Source: Plecoglossus altivelis
Lineage: Eukaryota; Chordata; Actinopteri; Osmeriformes; Plecoglossidae
Assembly (NCBI GenBank): GCA_036571765.1
Contig: BROE01000004.1
Span: 15,978,526 to 16,042,525, forward strand
Length of the DNA: 64,000 bases
Direction of reading: 5' to 3'
The position numbers and the translations under genes are program-made. The notes under the pieces are model-generated. The model was not told the origin of the DNA. It did no database searches and was given only the letters and a program-made list of their open reading frames with translations. This document shows, piece after piece, positions 11,427 through 24,640 of this stretch; within the stretch, counting starts at the first letter, position 1, and each line of letters opens with the position of its first letter.

Positions 11427-13029
11427 TTCCCTCATCCTTCACTCTCTCTTCGCACTCCCTCACCTGAACCATTCTTTTTCATCATCATTCCAAAGAAACC
11501 CGGAGACTCCAACTCCATGAAATGCCAGCAGTTCCCCACAAAGGCCTCTCCTCTTGATGTTTTATTAAAGTGGTCATCAATATTAAAATGACACTTACTA
11601 ATGAAGCCAGGGAGGACAGAAAGTTACAGAGACAATTTAGGGAATATGTAGGGAATGTGGAGACCTTGAATATGGAAGTCTCTTCTCTGATACTCAACTT
11701 TCTTTTCCCCCCCTCCCATTTTCAAGGTCAGACCATTATACACATCCTCCTTTCATCCATCCCCTCTTCTCCCAGTGTCTCCTATGAACTTCTGGGTGGA
11801 CACATATGATCGGAGGGCTTGATGAACTTCCACACTCCTCGTGAATAATCATTGGGAGTCACAGGGGCTGAGGACAGCAAGGTAGATCTCTAATGACAGT
11901 GGCATGATGAAGGACTCTGAGCCTTGCGTGGTGTTCTTCCAAGAGATTGAAGCAACCTCATGTCAAAGACTCAGGATATCCTAGTATCCTATCAGGAGCA
12001 CCAGTAAAACCATATAGTGCACAACTACACATGGGCTCCCAAACCCCACTCACTTTAGTTTCCCAGTCCTTCTGTCTGGGTCAACGAGGGCAGCACTATA
12101 TGTGTCTGCAGTTTAGAATGAATGGAGAACATGAATGGAAAGGCACCCTTCCCTGCAGATGTTTAAAGCTTGTAGTGAAATGTATGTATTGTGGGAGCTA
12201 ATCAGATCAGGTATTGATTGGTGTTCATGTAGAGGCTCTTTAATGTGCTCCCAGCATTTCAATGGTCTCCAAGGAATGGAGACAACCAGGAAGGGGGAGA
12301 AGGGAACGAAAAGGGTTTTAAGTCCAGGTTGACGTTAAGCTTAGGGTGGGGCATGGCTCATTTTATCAATGTTGAACTGGCAGGCTTTCAACCACAGATT
12401 TGATGGTTGTCGGTGCCTTGTACAATGCAGTTCTCTTGAACGTGCAGATTCATGAACAAGGCCGTTCAGTGGAAGTGTCCAGTCTTGCTTGGACAGCCAT
12501 CACTCTAGAGGTCTAGACGTCAGCTTGATTAACAATTACAGGAGGGAGAATGTATTGTGACGCGCTGAACATTAAGATGCATCTCCGCTTGTCTCAGGGG
12601 CACCAGGGGTCGAGCCTTTCCCCACTCCCACCCCTACCGCCCGTCCACAGCCCCACTCTCCCAGTTGGCCTCTCCATGACCAACATCCAATAGAAGTGTA
12701 GAAATCCGATTTCAGGCCTGCTATGCATTGGCAAAGCAAAACAAAGGCCGATTAGCCCAGCTGTGGTTTTAGTATGCCAAAAATCATTGTTAAATCTGCA
12801 GAACGGCAGCGTAGCAGAAACTCGGCCACTCCAATGATGCAGCACAACTTAATGCAAATGCCACGTGTATCACAACTGGTGACTGTCGATTCACTACACT
12901 TAGTGGAAAGGATTCTGTAGGGTCTGTATGTCCTTGTCTTGCCCAATGACTTGACAGAGAAGATGTGTGTTATTAAAAGTGCTCTAGTTCTATAACAAGC
13001 TAAAAGTTAAATACTCATAGAACGGAGGG

Positions 13030-13220
13030 ATGGAGAGACAGACAGACACACAGACAGACACACAGACAGACAGGTAGACAAACACAGAGAGAAAGAGAGA
13101 GAGTGAGAGAGAGAGAGCGCGAGAAAGAGAGATAGCAAGAAAGAGAGAGGAGGAACAGGGTAGGAGGGGCAGGGGGAGAAAGAGGCAGAAGGGGAGAAAG
13201 GGGAAAAAAGAGGGAGGGAG
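13030..13220. repeat. (GACA)n then GA-rich tract
   Basis: GACAGACA and CACAGACA units at 13037-13080, then GAGAGA and GGGGAGAAAG purine sequence to about 13220. Confidence 0.85.
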
Positions 13221-13683
13221 CAGTGATACTTAAATGGTGTAGTCAGACATAGAGGCTGGAGAAACTACCCCCTGTCCAAAGCCAGCATCATCCATCATTG
13301 GTTCTCTTCAAAGTCAAGTTCTTCAACTGAATTTGCCTTAGAAGAAACGTTAATTTTCAAGATTGTTCATGCTTCTTTTCAGGAAGAAATCCTACAAACC
13401 ATACTTTCTGTTGTAATTGTGTATTCTTTTTGTGTGTTTTGAGTCAACGTGTGTTAATGCATAATTGTATGCGTGATACTCCCCTTATTTCCCAGGGTGG
13501 TAGGCCTTGGGATCTTCACACAGATACACACACAGATACACACACACAGTCTCAGAGTGCCCCAGGCCCAGATGCACTAATGAAGCAGCCAGTAAGCAGC
13601 AACCTTCATTACATTCAATCCTCTGGACGAAGTCAGCAATTACATCGCCGTTTCCCTCTGTCAGAACGCAGAAGCTGCAGAGA

Positions 13684-13765
13684 CTGTCTCTCGCTCTCTC
13701 TCATTCCCCCCCCCCCTCTCTCGTTCTTTCTCATTCTCTCTCTCATTTGCTCTCTCTGTCTTTCC
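13684..13765. repeat. (CT)n / C-run tract
   Basis: CTCTCTCTC blocks around a run of nine C residues, followed by a short CA repeat. Confidence 0.8.
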
Positions 13766-14624
13766 CTCACACACAAGAAAACACACACACATACTTATAC
13801 TTAACACAGACACTCACACATCCACCTCTCAAGAACTCTTCTTGCTAAACTCCTGCAGGGATGAGCTCCTGTTTACCACTTGGCTGGTTTGGCTCCGGTC
13901 TTATCTCTCCTCTAACAGTGAATAGTACAGTCAGGGTTAGGATGGGAAGGGAAGATAGGACAAGATAGGACAGGACAAGGGAGAGGGATGGTAGGTCTGC
14001 ATTGGATAAAAAAGGACAGGACAGAATGAAAGAGGACCCTAAAGTATGTGTAAGAGGAAAGTGTTTAAAACTAACAGACTGGAAACTCTTTCAACTGTTT
14101 TAGTCAAAATGGACCCACACATCACATGTATCTGGGGCTAAGATGAGGCCATAAACATTTGATGTCCAGGTGACACAATCTGAGAGGGTTCTGAAATTCT
14201 GAAGAGGGGTAAAGAAGAGAACAGGGTGGGGAAAGCAGGAGTTTGAATAATGAATAGCGAGAGAGAGGAGAAAGAGAACACCTTGGCCACACACAGGCCA
14301 GTCAGCCATCAAACACACTCATTAGGAGCGTTGGCCCTTTTCTATTATTCACTCTTACATGTCCCCTTCTTCCTGCACACTGCCTCACAGCAACAGGGAG
14401 ATGGGGAGAGGTAACAGGGGACAGGCAGAGAGAGACCTCCAAGAAAGAAAGGGAGAAAGGTGATGAGATGGTGTGTAACCAAAAATAGTCTCAACGAGAC
14501 AGCAGAAAGACACCAAAGAGGACGGGGCGAAGAGAGAAGGAGAGAGGGTAGGGTAAAAGAAGGATGAGAGAGGCAAGGAGAGATGAGGATCTGAAGTATC
14601 ATGCATCAGAAAGCATTTTCAATT

Positions 14625-14800
14625 GCCATTGATAAGCAATTGATTAGCTAAATTGATCTAAATATGAATTATGTATGAATATGCAAAGAACTTATATAAT
14701 TACTATCAATATTCTGAATTATGCATGCAATCAGTGGGCCCATTCAATGGCAACTGTAAACACACTTTGTGAAGCAATTTATCTCATCTTAGGTAAAAGT
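14625..14800. other. AT-rich unique stretch in intron 1
   Basis: Complex AT-rich sequence with several ATTA/TAAT cores and ATGCAT elements, free of simple repeats. The texture resembles conserved noncoding enhancers, but nothing in a single sequence can prove conservation. Confidence 0.15.
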
Positions 14801-17800
14801 AGATCCGGGATAAATGTTTAAGAAAAAAACAAACATCTGCCATTGATTCTCTTGGTCAGGCGATATCCTTTTTGTCTTTGTGAAATGAACTTTGGGATTT
14901 TCAATATCCTGCAGGAAAGTTGTTTTTAAAAGAATAGACAGACTTCCTTTCTACTGCCAGAGTGGAGGACCCATTCCTGGAAGAATGTGTCAGACATCGA
15001 TCAGCACATCACACCTCGCGCTATCCAGTGTTCAGTGGAAGGAGGAGGGGTCTGGACAAGTGACAAGCCAATGGATACTCTGGCAGGGTGACAAAGAGGA
15101 AACCGCTGTTGCCAATGGTGACAGGCAGCAGTCACGTCGCAGCTCCACGTTACAGCGGAGTTCAGAGAAGGAGGTGGAGGTGGATGAGCAGAAGCTGGGG
15201 CCACCCGCAATCACATCCGCACTATTCTTGGACGAGAACCTCTGATTTGAGAGTGTGATGTCACGTCCTGTGACAGAGCTGGTCTCCATATGGAGTCTTT
15301 CTGTAAATAATTCCTGTGACACATCTACTCTGTTGTCATGAGTTGTCTCTGTCTGTTTTTACTTTTTCTCAGTTTCTCTTTTCCTCTCTTTCCCTCTCAT
15401 CCTTCCTCTCCTCGCCACACTCTCTCTTTTTCTTTCTAAATCTGGAGAAAACAAAAACAAATGTTGGAGAACTGAAAAACAGACGGATGTTGACACAACT
15501 GAGATTAGGTATCTTTCTCTGAGGAACAGAGGCAGGGCGGAGAGAGGAGATGATACACCAGCAGATTTAATAGCTGCTTTACTAGCGAACAGATCCAAGC
15601 ACTCCTCTGTCTCTCTCTCTCGTCATTCTCTAGTTCCTGCCAAGCCCAGCCCAGCCACACATGGACACAAACAGAGACACTGCATATTTGCATGCATACA
15701 TACACACTAACACACAAACACACTAGTACTAGGTTGTCTCAATACCAATATCAAAACCAGTGTTTTGACTTTGATACCAATATGCTTGCTTGTCATGCTA
15801 TATGCAGTACAGTAAGGTAGGCATGACATACGCTATGTATTTTGCTATCCTATTATTATTATTCGTTAAACTATCATAGTTAGGTGTATTACGAGGTCAG
15901 AAGTATTTCCTCCCTTGCACAACACTGTTTTACTGTTTATAACAGCTTTCACAAATAGGCTTTGTAATGTGTGTGGGTTTGATTTCGGCTCCATAGGCGA
16001 AAGCAGTCCCACGGTAGACTCCAGAAGTCTGATTGACCAAAGAACCAAACACAGGGGAATTTAAAAACTCTGCTGTTTATAACAAAAAAACGTTGAAAAG
16101 TAACATTATTTTGGTATACCGTGCAACACCAACACATACACACACGACACGCAGTATTATACTGGAACACACCAGCACGCAGTCAGCATAGACTATGGTG
16201 ACAGAGGAATGAAAGTGATTGTCTTGCAATGTGAAACAATGCTGATTATGTCTCTTTAATACTTAAGTATTGATCCTCTGCATTATTAGTGCTCCACAAT
16301 AACTCAATTTCCTCTAGACTTTACAGAAATAATATTATCCGCTATGTGTGGTGACATGTAATCTTTGGTATTTTTGTAATTACAATGTGTTTACTTAACG
16401 AGCACTTTCTTTCAAAGTGACAAAAAGAGGCATCCAAAGTCAACAAGCTCATCATACAAACCAAGTCCATTGTGAATATCACAAATGCAATATACTCTAA
16501 AGTTCCTCAGCTGTTCTTGTAACATGGATAGAAGCCTGTCTTATGGAACAGAAAAAGCAATAATAACAATAATAATAAGAAAATAAAATGTGTCTTCATG
16601 TGCATGCGTGCGACTGCAATACATATTGGCTGATGACCTGTCTACAGTAGAGAGCAACATGAGAGAGGTGTTCATGCCAGAGCTCCCTCAGATGTGCTGA
16701 GATAAACCTGTGAGGAGCCCCTCAACAAACTGATGAGTCCAACTGGCCTCCAGTTGCGATTAACACTCAGTGCCAGGACATGGCAGGAGAGAGCAGGACA
16801 GGGCAGAGGACAGGAGCGGTAAAGAGAGCAGAGGACAGCAAAAGAAAAGCAGAGAGACGCGAAAAGGATGAAAGGAGCAGAAGCGGACACAGTAGAGAAG
16901 ATGAATGGAGCGGAAGAGAGTAAGAGAGGAGGGGAGGACAGGAGAGAAGATAAGGAGAGGAGAGGAGGAGTTGAGAGAAGAAAAGTTCTACTTTCTCTCC
17001 CTATTATTTGTCCATTCCTCTACTCCTTTCATTGGTTGTTACAGAATGGATTCTGGTGCACTCAATATTGACTAATCATAACTAGAGGAGTTTCTACAAA
17101 ACGAGCATCTATCAGACAGAAAATACGTCTTTGGGAGATCTATCCCTAGTATACTTGAAGGTTTAGGTTGGTGATAGATATTAATTTCTGGGAATTTTTG
17201 AAGCCCTCTGTAACATTGCGTATAAAAAGGGCTTAACAAATGTAACTTCATTTTGAACTTTTTATTTAATCAAGCACACCTAACATAATCCACTTGTGTC
17301 AATTGCGGACTCAAGCAAGCATAAAGGACTGACAATCGCTAAGTGGTTGATCCTTTTCCAGTACCTAAACTTTTGAGGCATTCATTCACTAAAAAACTAT
17401 TATGTACTACATCTTATAAAAACCCTCACCTCCAAATGATGGTAGACTAGTAAGAGAAAGCATATTTTAAGAAATCTGAGAATGGCAATAAAGTACTGTT
17501 TGACAGCCATTCTCTTAATCACCTTCTCATCTTGACATGGGAATGGAACTCCAGCCCCCATAATACACTTCTCTGGAAGTTTGATCAGAGTAAAGGAGGT
17601 TTAGTTCATCCATCTGCTAAACAGTGCATACCTCTTCTCCCAACCCCGTCACCAATGAAGTAATACTTAGCTACAGGAAAGATAGACATCTATGGGCGTC
17701 TGAGCTGAGAGGATGGGGGGACAGGTGGGACACGGGGGGGAGGAAGGGAGCAGGGATACAGTGGGGTGATAGACAGAGAGGAAGAGAGGGAGAGAAAAAG

Positions 17801-18137
17801 GGAGAATAAAGAAAGGTGAGAGAGGGAGGTGGATTCAGAGGGGTATCTGGAGTGGGGTGTGGTGGGGTCAGTGCATGGAAGGAGAGAGGATGCCCCCCCA
17901 CCTGAACTGCTCAAAGATGTAATAATTCCTTCACAATGAAGACTTAATTTTCATTCTGTGTCCGTGTCCCTGATCCCACATTGTCTATTCTAGTCATCTC
18001 TCTCTGCTTTACTGGTGTCCACTGTGAACACGTGGCTGGGCAGATTTGTGTGTTCTTTGCAGAAGAAGAGAAGGAGGAGCAAAGGAGAGATAATTTTTTA
18101 TTGTAATCATGGTATGTTTAGTTTAGAGATATTAAAA

Positions 18138-18172
18138 AAATATATATATATATTTATATATATTTATAAATA
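18138..18172. repeat. (AT)n microsatellite
   Basis: TATATATATA with TTTATA interruptions. A (GA)n run of about 20 units then (AAAG)n follows at 18218-18281. Confidence 0.85.
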
Positions 18173-18211
18173 TACTTACAATATTTCTTAACATGCCTTT
18201 AAAGCACCTGA

Positions 18212-18217
<6 letters not shown>

Positions 18218-18257
<40 letters not shown>

Positions 18258-18281
18258 AAGAGAAAGAAAGAAAGAAAGAAA
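18218..18281. repeat. (GA)n-(AAAG)n compound microsatellite
   Basis: Pure GA repeat passing into AAAG units. Confidence 0.9.
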
Positions 18282-19534
18282 GTGGGTCGAGACAGTAGGC
18301 GTTTTTCTTTAAGATCTGAAAAGACTACTTGACCACCATACTGACACCTTAGCATGATGAAAAAACAGACAAAGTTCCTACAAACTTACAGTAAAATGAA
18401 CGAATGAGTGAATGCCTGTACTAGCTATGCATACAGTCAGACTAATTGGCACCACAGTAAATGTATGAAAATTGCACCTTCTACCTTCATGTCACATTGG
18501 AAAAAGAAACAATCCAATTTAAGTAAATTGGTTTCATAGGGAAAAAAGTCTGTCATCAATAAATAATACTTGTTAATGAAACCATGTGTGCCATGGTCTT
18601 CTCTGTAATATATATTAAGGTTGGAAAATCCAGTGCTGGGCGTGTGAAGGCATTCCTCTTTACAGAATCTCTCCATATCACCCAGGGTCCTAGTGTCTAC
18701 CCCTCAGCCTAGCCTAGCCCAATGGAGTTTATATCAGGGGACATGATGATGGAAATCATGATGACATGATGGAAAACTACTTTTGTCTTCAGTTGACCAT
18801 TTTAGTGTTGATTTGGAGGTATGTTTTATTATCATTGTCCTGGTCAAAGATCCAACTACAACCCAGTTTTAGTTTCATGTCATGAACAGCCAAATTCAGA
18901 TAAAAAGATGGAAATATTCTTGCTCAAAATACCTTTCACAGAGCTCACATGCCCTACAAAGTTTCCAGGGCCTTTGGAGGACAAACCGCCACACACCATC
19001 ACAGAACCTCCACCATTCTTTATTGAGGGGATCAGATTCTCTTCAGTAGAGCCATCCTTCTTTCTAGACTGAACCTACATTTAGGGTGTGTTGCCAAACA
19101 GTTTCAATTGGTTTAATCTGTCCATAGAACACCATTCAATGTTCCAGCTGCATATTGCAAACTCATAGCGTGTATGTTTATGGAGAGATGACGGGAATGG
19201 CTGGGTTCTGGTATGCCTTCTAAATTATTTGTTGGCATGGAGATGGCATCTGATGACAGTTTTCAAGACTTGGTGTCCACAGAACGCTACTTTCCTGAAT
19301 AACTCTACAACAGTGATCCATTTGTTGTCCCTTTAAACATTTGCTGTGCCAAAATAAGCGAGGGTACTCATCTGTGCATGTCTATAACAGGTCCAGGTGC
19401 TTTTAGCTTTTGACAAATTGCCCTAGTGGTAGATATAGTAATTTTCAGATGAGTAACAACTTTTTAATAACCTATGCTGATCTATGAACCTTTTCTTATT
19501 GACAGATTTTTTTCTCTAAATAAATTTACTTCAG

Positions 19535-20198
19535 GTGGCTTGCTCCCTTCGGGTGGATGGGGAGTTCTTGCCTCAGATGGAGGAGTTCAAGTATCTCGGA
19601 GTCTTGTTCACGAGTGAGGGAAGGACGGAACGTGAGATTGACAGACGGATCGGTGCAGCAGCAGCAGTGATGCATTGTCTGTATCGGACTGTTGCGGTGA
19701 AGAAGGAGCTGAGCCTAAAGGCAAAGCTCTCGATTTACCGATCAATCTACGTTCCTACTGTCACCTATGGTCATGAGCTTTGGGAATGACCGAAAGGACA
19801 AGTTCACGGATACAAGCGGTCAAAATGAGTTTCCTCCGCTGAGTGGCCGGGCTCTCACTTAGAGATAGGGTGAGGAGCTTGGTCACACAGGAGGAGCTCG
19901 GAGTAGAGCCTCCACGTCAAGAGGAGCCAGCTGAGGTGGCTCAGGCATCTGTTTCGGATGCCTCCTGGACGCCTCCCTCGGGAGGTGTTCTGGGCATGTC
20001 CCACCAGGAGGCGGCCCCAGGAGAGACCCAGGACACGCTGGAGAGACTATATCTCTCGGCTGGCCTGGGAACGCCTCAGGATCCCCCCGGAGGAGCTGCA
20101 GGAGGTGTGTGCGGAAAAGGAAGTCTGGATGTCCCTGCTCAGACTGCTGCCCCCGCAACCCGGCCCCGGATAAGCAGAGGAAAATGGATGGATGGATA
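19535..20198 (+). mobile_element. 5'-truncated RTE-like LINE (Rex3-like) tail
   Basis: Plus-strand reading gives EEFKYLGVLFTSEGRTEREI and DRRIGAAAAVMHCLYRTV, then SIYRSIYVPTVTYGHELWE and a stop. After a frame change comes SLRDRVRSLVTQEELGVEP. After another comes MPPGRLPREVFWACPTRRRP, then WRDYISRLAWERLRIPPEEL and a final LLRLLPPQPGPG stop at 20170. This is the C-terminal part of the reverse-transcriptase ORF of a fish non-LTR element common in teleost genomes. The GGATGGATGGAT tail fits the GATG-type tail known for Rex3. It has at least one stop and two frame changes, so it is dead. The family name is moderately certain and the LINE identity is firm. It sits in sense orientation opposite to gphn. 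Confidence 0.82.
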
Positions 20199-20497
20199 AA
20201 TTTACTTTAATTGAAAGTTGGATTGTTCAAAGAGATTTCAATGCACTATTAAGTTTAACTGTAAACAGGTGTCATTTCTCCAACACTTGTAAATTGTAAG
20301 CCACTTTAGCCAACTGTGCAAACACAGGCCACAATGGCGGTCATTCAAGCCAGTCTGTGTTGAGAGAGAACCGCCCCAGTGTCATTTGCAGCCGCTACAG
20401 CCCAGAAGATCGGCCCATTACTTGGCAGTCATTGTAGCTGTTCAGTGACAGATGACAGGGTCTCCTAATTCTGGTCAAGACAGTCTGGCATTCAACA

Positions 20498-20502
<5 letters not shown>

Positions 20503-20545
<43 letters not shown>
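20503..20545. repeat. (CT)n microsatellite
   Basis: About 21 pure CT units. Confidence 0.9.
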
Positions 20546-20548
<3 letters not shown>

Positions 20549-22252
20549 CTCCCTCTTTTGCTGGAAAGGTGAGTTTGGGACAATCTCCAGAGATTAAAAT
20601 ACGTGGAAAAAGAGATTAACTTTTTTTTTACATCCACGCCCAAATGCACACACATAACCAGCAATGCAGGCAGATGAACACGCATGTACACACTAAGAAA
20701 ACTACATATACACAAAACGCAAAAGCAGACAATGAGAATTGGACTATGTTGCATCCTGCATTGCTTGAATTTTCTCAATTATCCCCTGTATCCCAGCTCT
20801 GTTCCCCACTATTTTACAGAGGAAGCAGCCATCTCAACAATGCAGGAAATCCCCTGCAGACCACCTACCCCTCAACCTCCCTCCCTCCCTCCCTCCAGAG
20901 TCTGATCTAGCTCAGCCCTCTCTTTGACCACAGTGTGAGACCAGTAATATAATCGAAAATGGCTTGAACAGACTTGAGAAAGATCTTACAAGAACACAAA
21001 AATAAATGTTTCATTGCCTAGTTGCAGAGCAACCTAAATTAAGATACTTTGTAAGTCTGCCTCCGATTCATGTCATTTTTTCCTTGCAAGATATTCTTGG
21101 GCCTTTTCCAGCTTTGTTCAAGAGTCAGTTGGAGACCGAGATAGGAAAGTAGGGAGTAAGAGAAGGAAAGACATGCAGGAAATGACTGGGGCCAGAATAA
21201 AATTCAAGCCCCTGTGTCACTACCCTCACTCTTTGTGGTACACACTCTTATCTGCTAAGCCACCGGGGCACCCAGGATCATGTAATCTGTACAGACATGT
21301 AGATCTGGAGAGATTCCCACACATATACGATCTTCGCAGACTTGTTACTAGCCAGTGACAAAATAAGTGGAAAAAGAGAGAGAAAAGGCCTGTGTTTGTG
21401 TGTCTGCCGCAGAGTGGAGCTTCCCTTCACAGGCCTCATTCGCCTGTTGCTACAGGCTACATGTCATTGATAGAGTGTGTCTATTGAGTACGGGCTCAAC
21501 TTTACCCGACCACTCTCAGAAGTCAGATTCAATTGACCTGGCCCTACTGTGGATAGAGCTCTGGAACACAGACCCACACACACATACATGCACCAACCAA
21601 ATTCTGGTGTAATCATGTGGAATGCAAAACACATACAGTACAGAAGGTTTAAAGACAGATGAACCAGATGGTTGTAGCACTGAACCCTGCTCTTAGTTCA
21701 GGAGTGACATGCATACACTAGATATATTTGGGACTAGTGTATTTGCAAAGCTGTTTTTTTTCTCACTAGAGCTCGATACTAATGAATTAAAAGAAAGAAC
21801 AGGCTTAAACACACAAACTACACACAGCAAGGTTTACCAAGGACCAATGAGGTCCTCCATAACATACTCTGGAAGCAGGTGTGCGTGTGTACATGTGTGT
21901 GTGTGTGTGCCTGTGAAAGGCTGCCACATCCTAAGGCAGGACCCTGGAGAAAAAGACATTTCAAACTCACTGTAACAAGAAGAAATAGGCATGTATTGCA
22001 TATGCACACACACGCGCACATATGAACTGATGCCCACACAGCCAAGCACATTCAGAGACTAAATGGTTCCACATCACGCAAACACATGCAAACACAAACA
22101 GTACAAGAAGCCTCTGTGCAGCATGAAAAGCTTTTATCCAACCTAACAGAGCTTAATTTAGGAGAATGAGTAGTTGACTATTGACAGAATGTTTCAGATT
22201 CCCTATGACAACTTTCAAATACACATAAAACCCCTTACATCCCTGTCATCTA

Positions 22253-22367
22253 GCCCACTACTACCATATCATCGAGCCCATTACTACCACATCACCTCGT
22301 CCACTAATACCACATCATCAAGCCCACTATTACCACATCATCTAGCCCACTACTACCAGATTGTCTA
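22253..22367. repeat. 23-bp tandem repeat, 5 units
   Basis: Five head-to-tail units of the pattern GCCCACTACTACCACATCATCTA, shown here as GCCCACTACTACC plus ACATCATCTA, each with one to five substitutions. No spacer lies between units, so it is a minisatellite and not a CRISPR-like array. Confidence 0.85.
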
Positions 22368-23228
22368 GTTGGAGATGATCCACTCCTGAACTCCTTCCCT
22401 AGTCCAACCTCAATGAACAGTGTATCGTCAGGAAGGTTTTAGGAAAATGACCACAGACTCAACTACACTCCCCCTACTCCAATCATGTGGAGGGATCCCC
22501 TCTGCTTTTTGATCGCAACACACCATAAGGAAACCCTGGACCAAACAGCATTAGCTTGTTGAGCAGAGTGTTGGCATGGGAAAACAGTGTAAGGCTTACA
22601 TAATACAGTGAAGTCTTGGCTCTTGTGGCATTTCTTTCTCAAAGGAACAGCAGACCAAGAACAATGTACCTTCGGAAGTCTATGTCAATGGCAACATGGC
22701 TAGGGCTTCAGTGAATCTTCTTCAAAATCCAGGTGGTAAAAACGCTTCTTGATGAGTAATCTTGATCAGATGAGATGACAGTTCCAATCAAACACTGCAA
22801 CTCAATTTTAAAAAGCGGCATGAATTTTCTTCCCTAGCGCGTTTTACCTCTGCTTCGCCTTCCGTCTCCCATAACATATGCACGCATAACCCATATGCAG
22901 TATGAATACTAAAAGGCAAACAATATGCGTTGGTTTAATTTGTGCTTGCCCCACTTCAGCATGTGTGCAGGACATGTCCCTACCGCTAGATCAAACTAGC
23001 AATCTGTCACTGTACGCTAGAGAATTGTGGATTCGTGTGACAGTGATATAGAGAGAAATGAACGCGTTTTGACGGTCTACATAATCGTGTTCGCTAATCC
23101 AAATGGGAGAACTCTTATCCTGGAGTGTATAAACCACCGTAGATAAATGTAACACAAAGCAGCAAATAACATAGCCTAGCACACTGATTTGTGACTCTCA
23201 ATTTCAGCACCACGGACAGCGCTCACAC

Positions 23229-23320
23229 TCTCTTTTGCTCTCTCTCTCTCTCATCTCTCGATCTCTCTTTCTCTTCTCCTCTGCGTCCGTCTCCTCTCTC
23301 TCTCTCTCTCTCTCTCTCAC
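23229..23320. repeat. CT-rich tract in gphn intron 1
   Basis: CTCTCTCTCT blocks with TTTCTCTTCTCC. It lies directly before the G-run tract and about 1.1 kb inside the gene from exon 1. Confidence 0.85.
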
Positions 23321-23334
23321 CACAGCTGATGAGG

Positions 23335-23386
23335 GAAGGGGAGGGGGGGGGGGGGGGTTAAAGGGGGGGTGGGGGGTTCCCTGGCA
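23335..23386 (+). other. G-run tract, possible G-quadruplex
   Basis: Successive G runs (4, 14, 7 and 6 residues) separated by A, TTAAA and T. This satisfies the usual four-run G-quadruplex pattern on the plus strand, which is the template strand of gphn. Homopolymer lengths may be imprecise. Any regulatory effect is speculation. Confidence 0.6.
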
Positions 23387-24397
23387 GATTTCAGGATCTA
23401 CAGTCATTCCTCCATTGCTACACATCACCAGCTTACAAACGGATTTCCATAACTAAGAATGTCACAAACAAGAATACAAGAATATCATACAAAATTCACC
23501 ATTCGCCCCACCATCACCCTGTGTTCGTTCATCCCCAACACCGTTGTATATCATGCAAAAGCAACGGTGGCACCCGTATCGCGGATTTATTTGCCCACAA
23601 CCATCTCGCTTTGAGCATCCCCGTTTCTTTTCGTGACAACATTCTTTTTTCATAAGAGAAACATGCATAAACTACAAGGACATGACAAATGGAACTCCCT
23701 CTAACAGTCACTGGTTTTAAATGTTTGTTTTAAGCGTTTCCCTTCTGTGAGCCAACAGTCAGCGTTGAAGGATGTCTGCATTTAGTGACATGTCACGCAT
23801 CCGAGATTACCCGTATTCTACCCACGAGACCAACCGTGGCTCTGTCATGTTAACTTGGCTCTTAAATTGCAGCTGTCATTCACAAATCAGTAACACATTC
23901 TCAAATGTCTGCATTGCCATGGTATTCTTACAATTAACAGAGGTATTTGATGCCCTCAATTCAGCTGTCGGTGGGCAACATTTAAAAAACGCTGTCAGTC
24001 GGGTGTCAATAACGGCAAGCATGTTTAACGCCACACGGTCAGCCGTATTTTCAGGTTTGACAAACTGATACGAGACATGAATAATTCAATACACATAACT
24101 GAGATATGCATAGCAAAAACGCCCAAAACAGTTATGGCAGTGAATCTAGTGAAACAGTCATATCTAGGATGTCCAAAGAAACTGGTCTGGCGAAAATAGA
24201 TACAAGGCTTTAAATCACCGTCGACTGGAAAGGCGCTGACCATCACCGAAGCTGCAAAAACCAGCAAGAGATGGAGAGAGCCACCACGCAAAATATACCT
24301 CGTTCAGGAAGAGCCTCAGCTGACAGTCGGAGGAAATTAATTTGTACACACTGCTTCAGTGAAATATGGGTCCCTCATGTGGGAATTTTGTATTTAC

Positions 24398-24461
24398 CTG
24401 TCAAGACTCCGACCCGGATTTGGTGGTCGTGGTTCGTTAAAATCATCCCGTCTGACGCCAT
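24398..24461 (-). CDS. gphn: gephyrin exon 1 (coding part)
   Basis: Gephyrin has two roles. It is a cytosolic molybdenum-cofactor enzyme (N-terminal MogA-like G domain, C-terminal MoeA-like E domain), and it is the submembrane scaffold that clusters glycine and GABA-A receptors. Read on the minus strand from the ATG at 24461, this exon encodes 21 residues that include GMILTNHDHQIRVGVLT. This matches the vertebrate gephyrin N terminus, with only residues 3-4 differing from the human form as I remember it (SD in place of TE). The exon ends at 24398, followed by a good donor (GTAAAT, from 24397). The last codon is split after one base (phase 1), which fits exon 2 exactly. RVGVLT is the first strand of the G domain. 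Recognition is from memory of the family, not from a search. Teleosts can carry two gphn paralogues, and I cannot tell which one this is. Confidence 0.93.
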
Positions 24462-24640
24462 GTTCAGCAGCGCTGTCGCCCGCACTGAGAACTCACAGCA
24501 GAGCCAAGAGCCTATCGCATCGAACTCAGGCGGAGGGGAGGGGATGATGATGGGGAGGAGGTAAAGGGAACACGAGCTAGGCAAAAGTGTTGAGTGTTGA
24601 ATGTGCGATCAGGACACCTCCAGATAGCAGGTCATGCGCG
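24462..24640 (-). promoter_or_regulatory. gphn: CpG-rich 5' UTR / promoter region of gphn
   Basis: Immediately upstream of the gphn start codon (higher coordinates), CpG dinucleotides are frequent, for example in the TCGCCCGC, ATCGCATCGA and TGCGCGGG segments. Most of the window is CpG-poor. This fits a CpG-island type vertebrate promoter and 5' UTR. I see no convincing TATA box and cannot place the transcription start. Any 5' UTR exon further upstream would not be visible to me. Confidence 0.5.

Noticed and set aside
15725..16165. Possible hAT-like element (GATACCAATATC-type motifs near both ends)
   Set aside because: The motifs are loosely similar only, with no clear inverted ends or target duplication.
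18830..19400. Possible interspersed repeat (ACCATCACAGAACCTCCACC and following text)
   Set aside because: It has the feel of a fish repeat, but I could not place a family or boundaries, and no second copy exists in the window.
24025..24291. 88-codon minus-strand frame starting with a signal-peptide-like segment
   Set aside because: It lies in gphn intron 1 about 100 bp after exon 1, the hydrophobic start is short, and the rest matches nothing I know. Probably chance.
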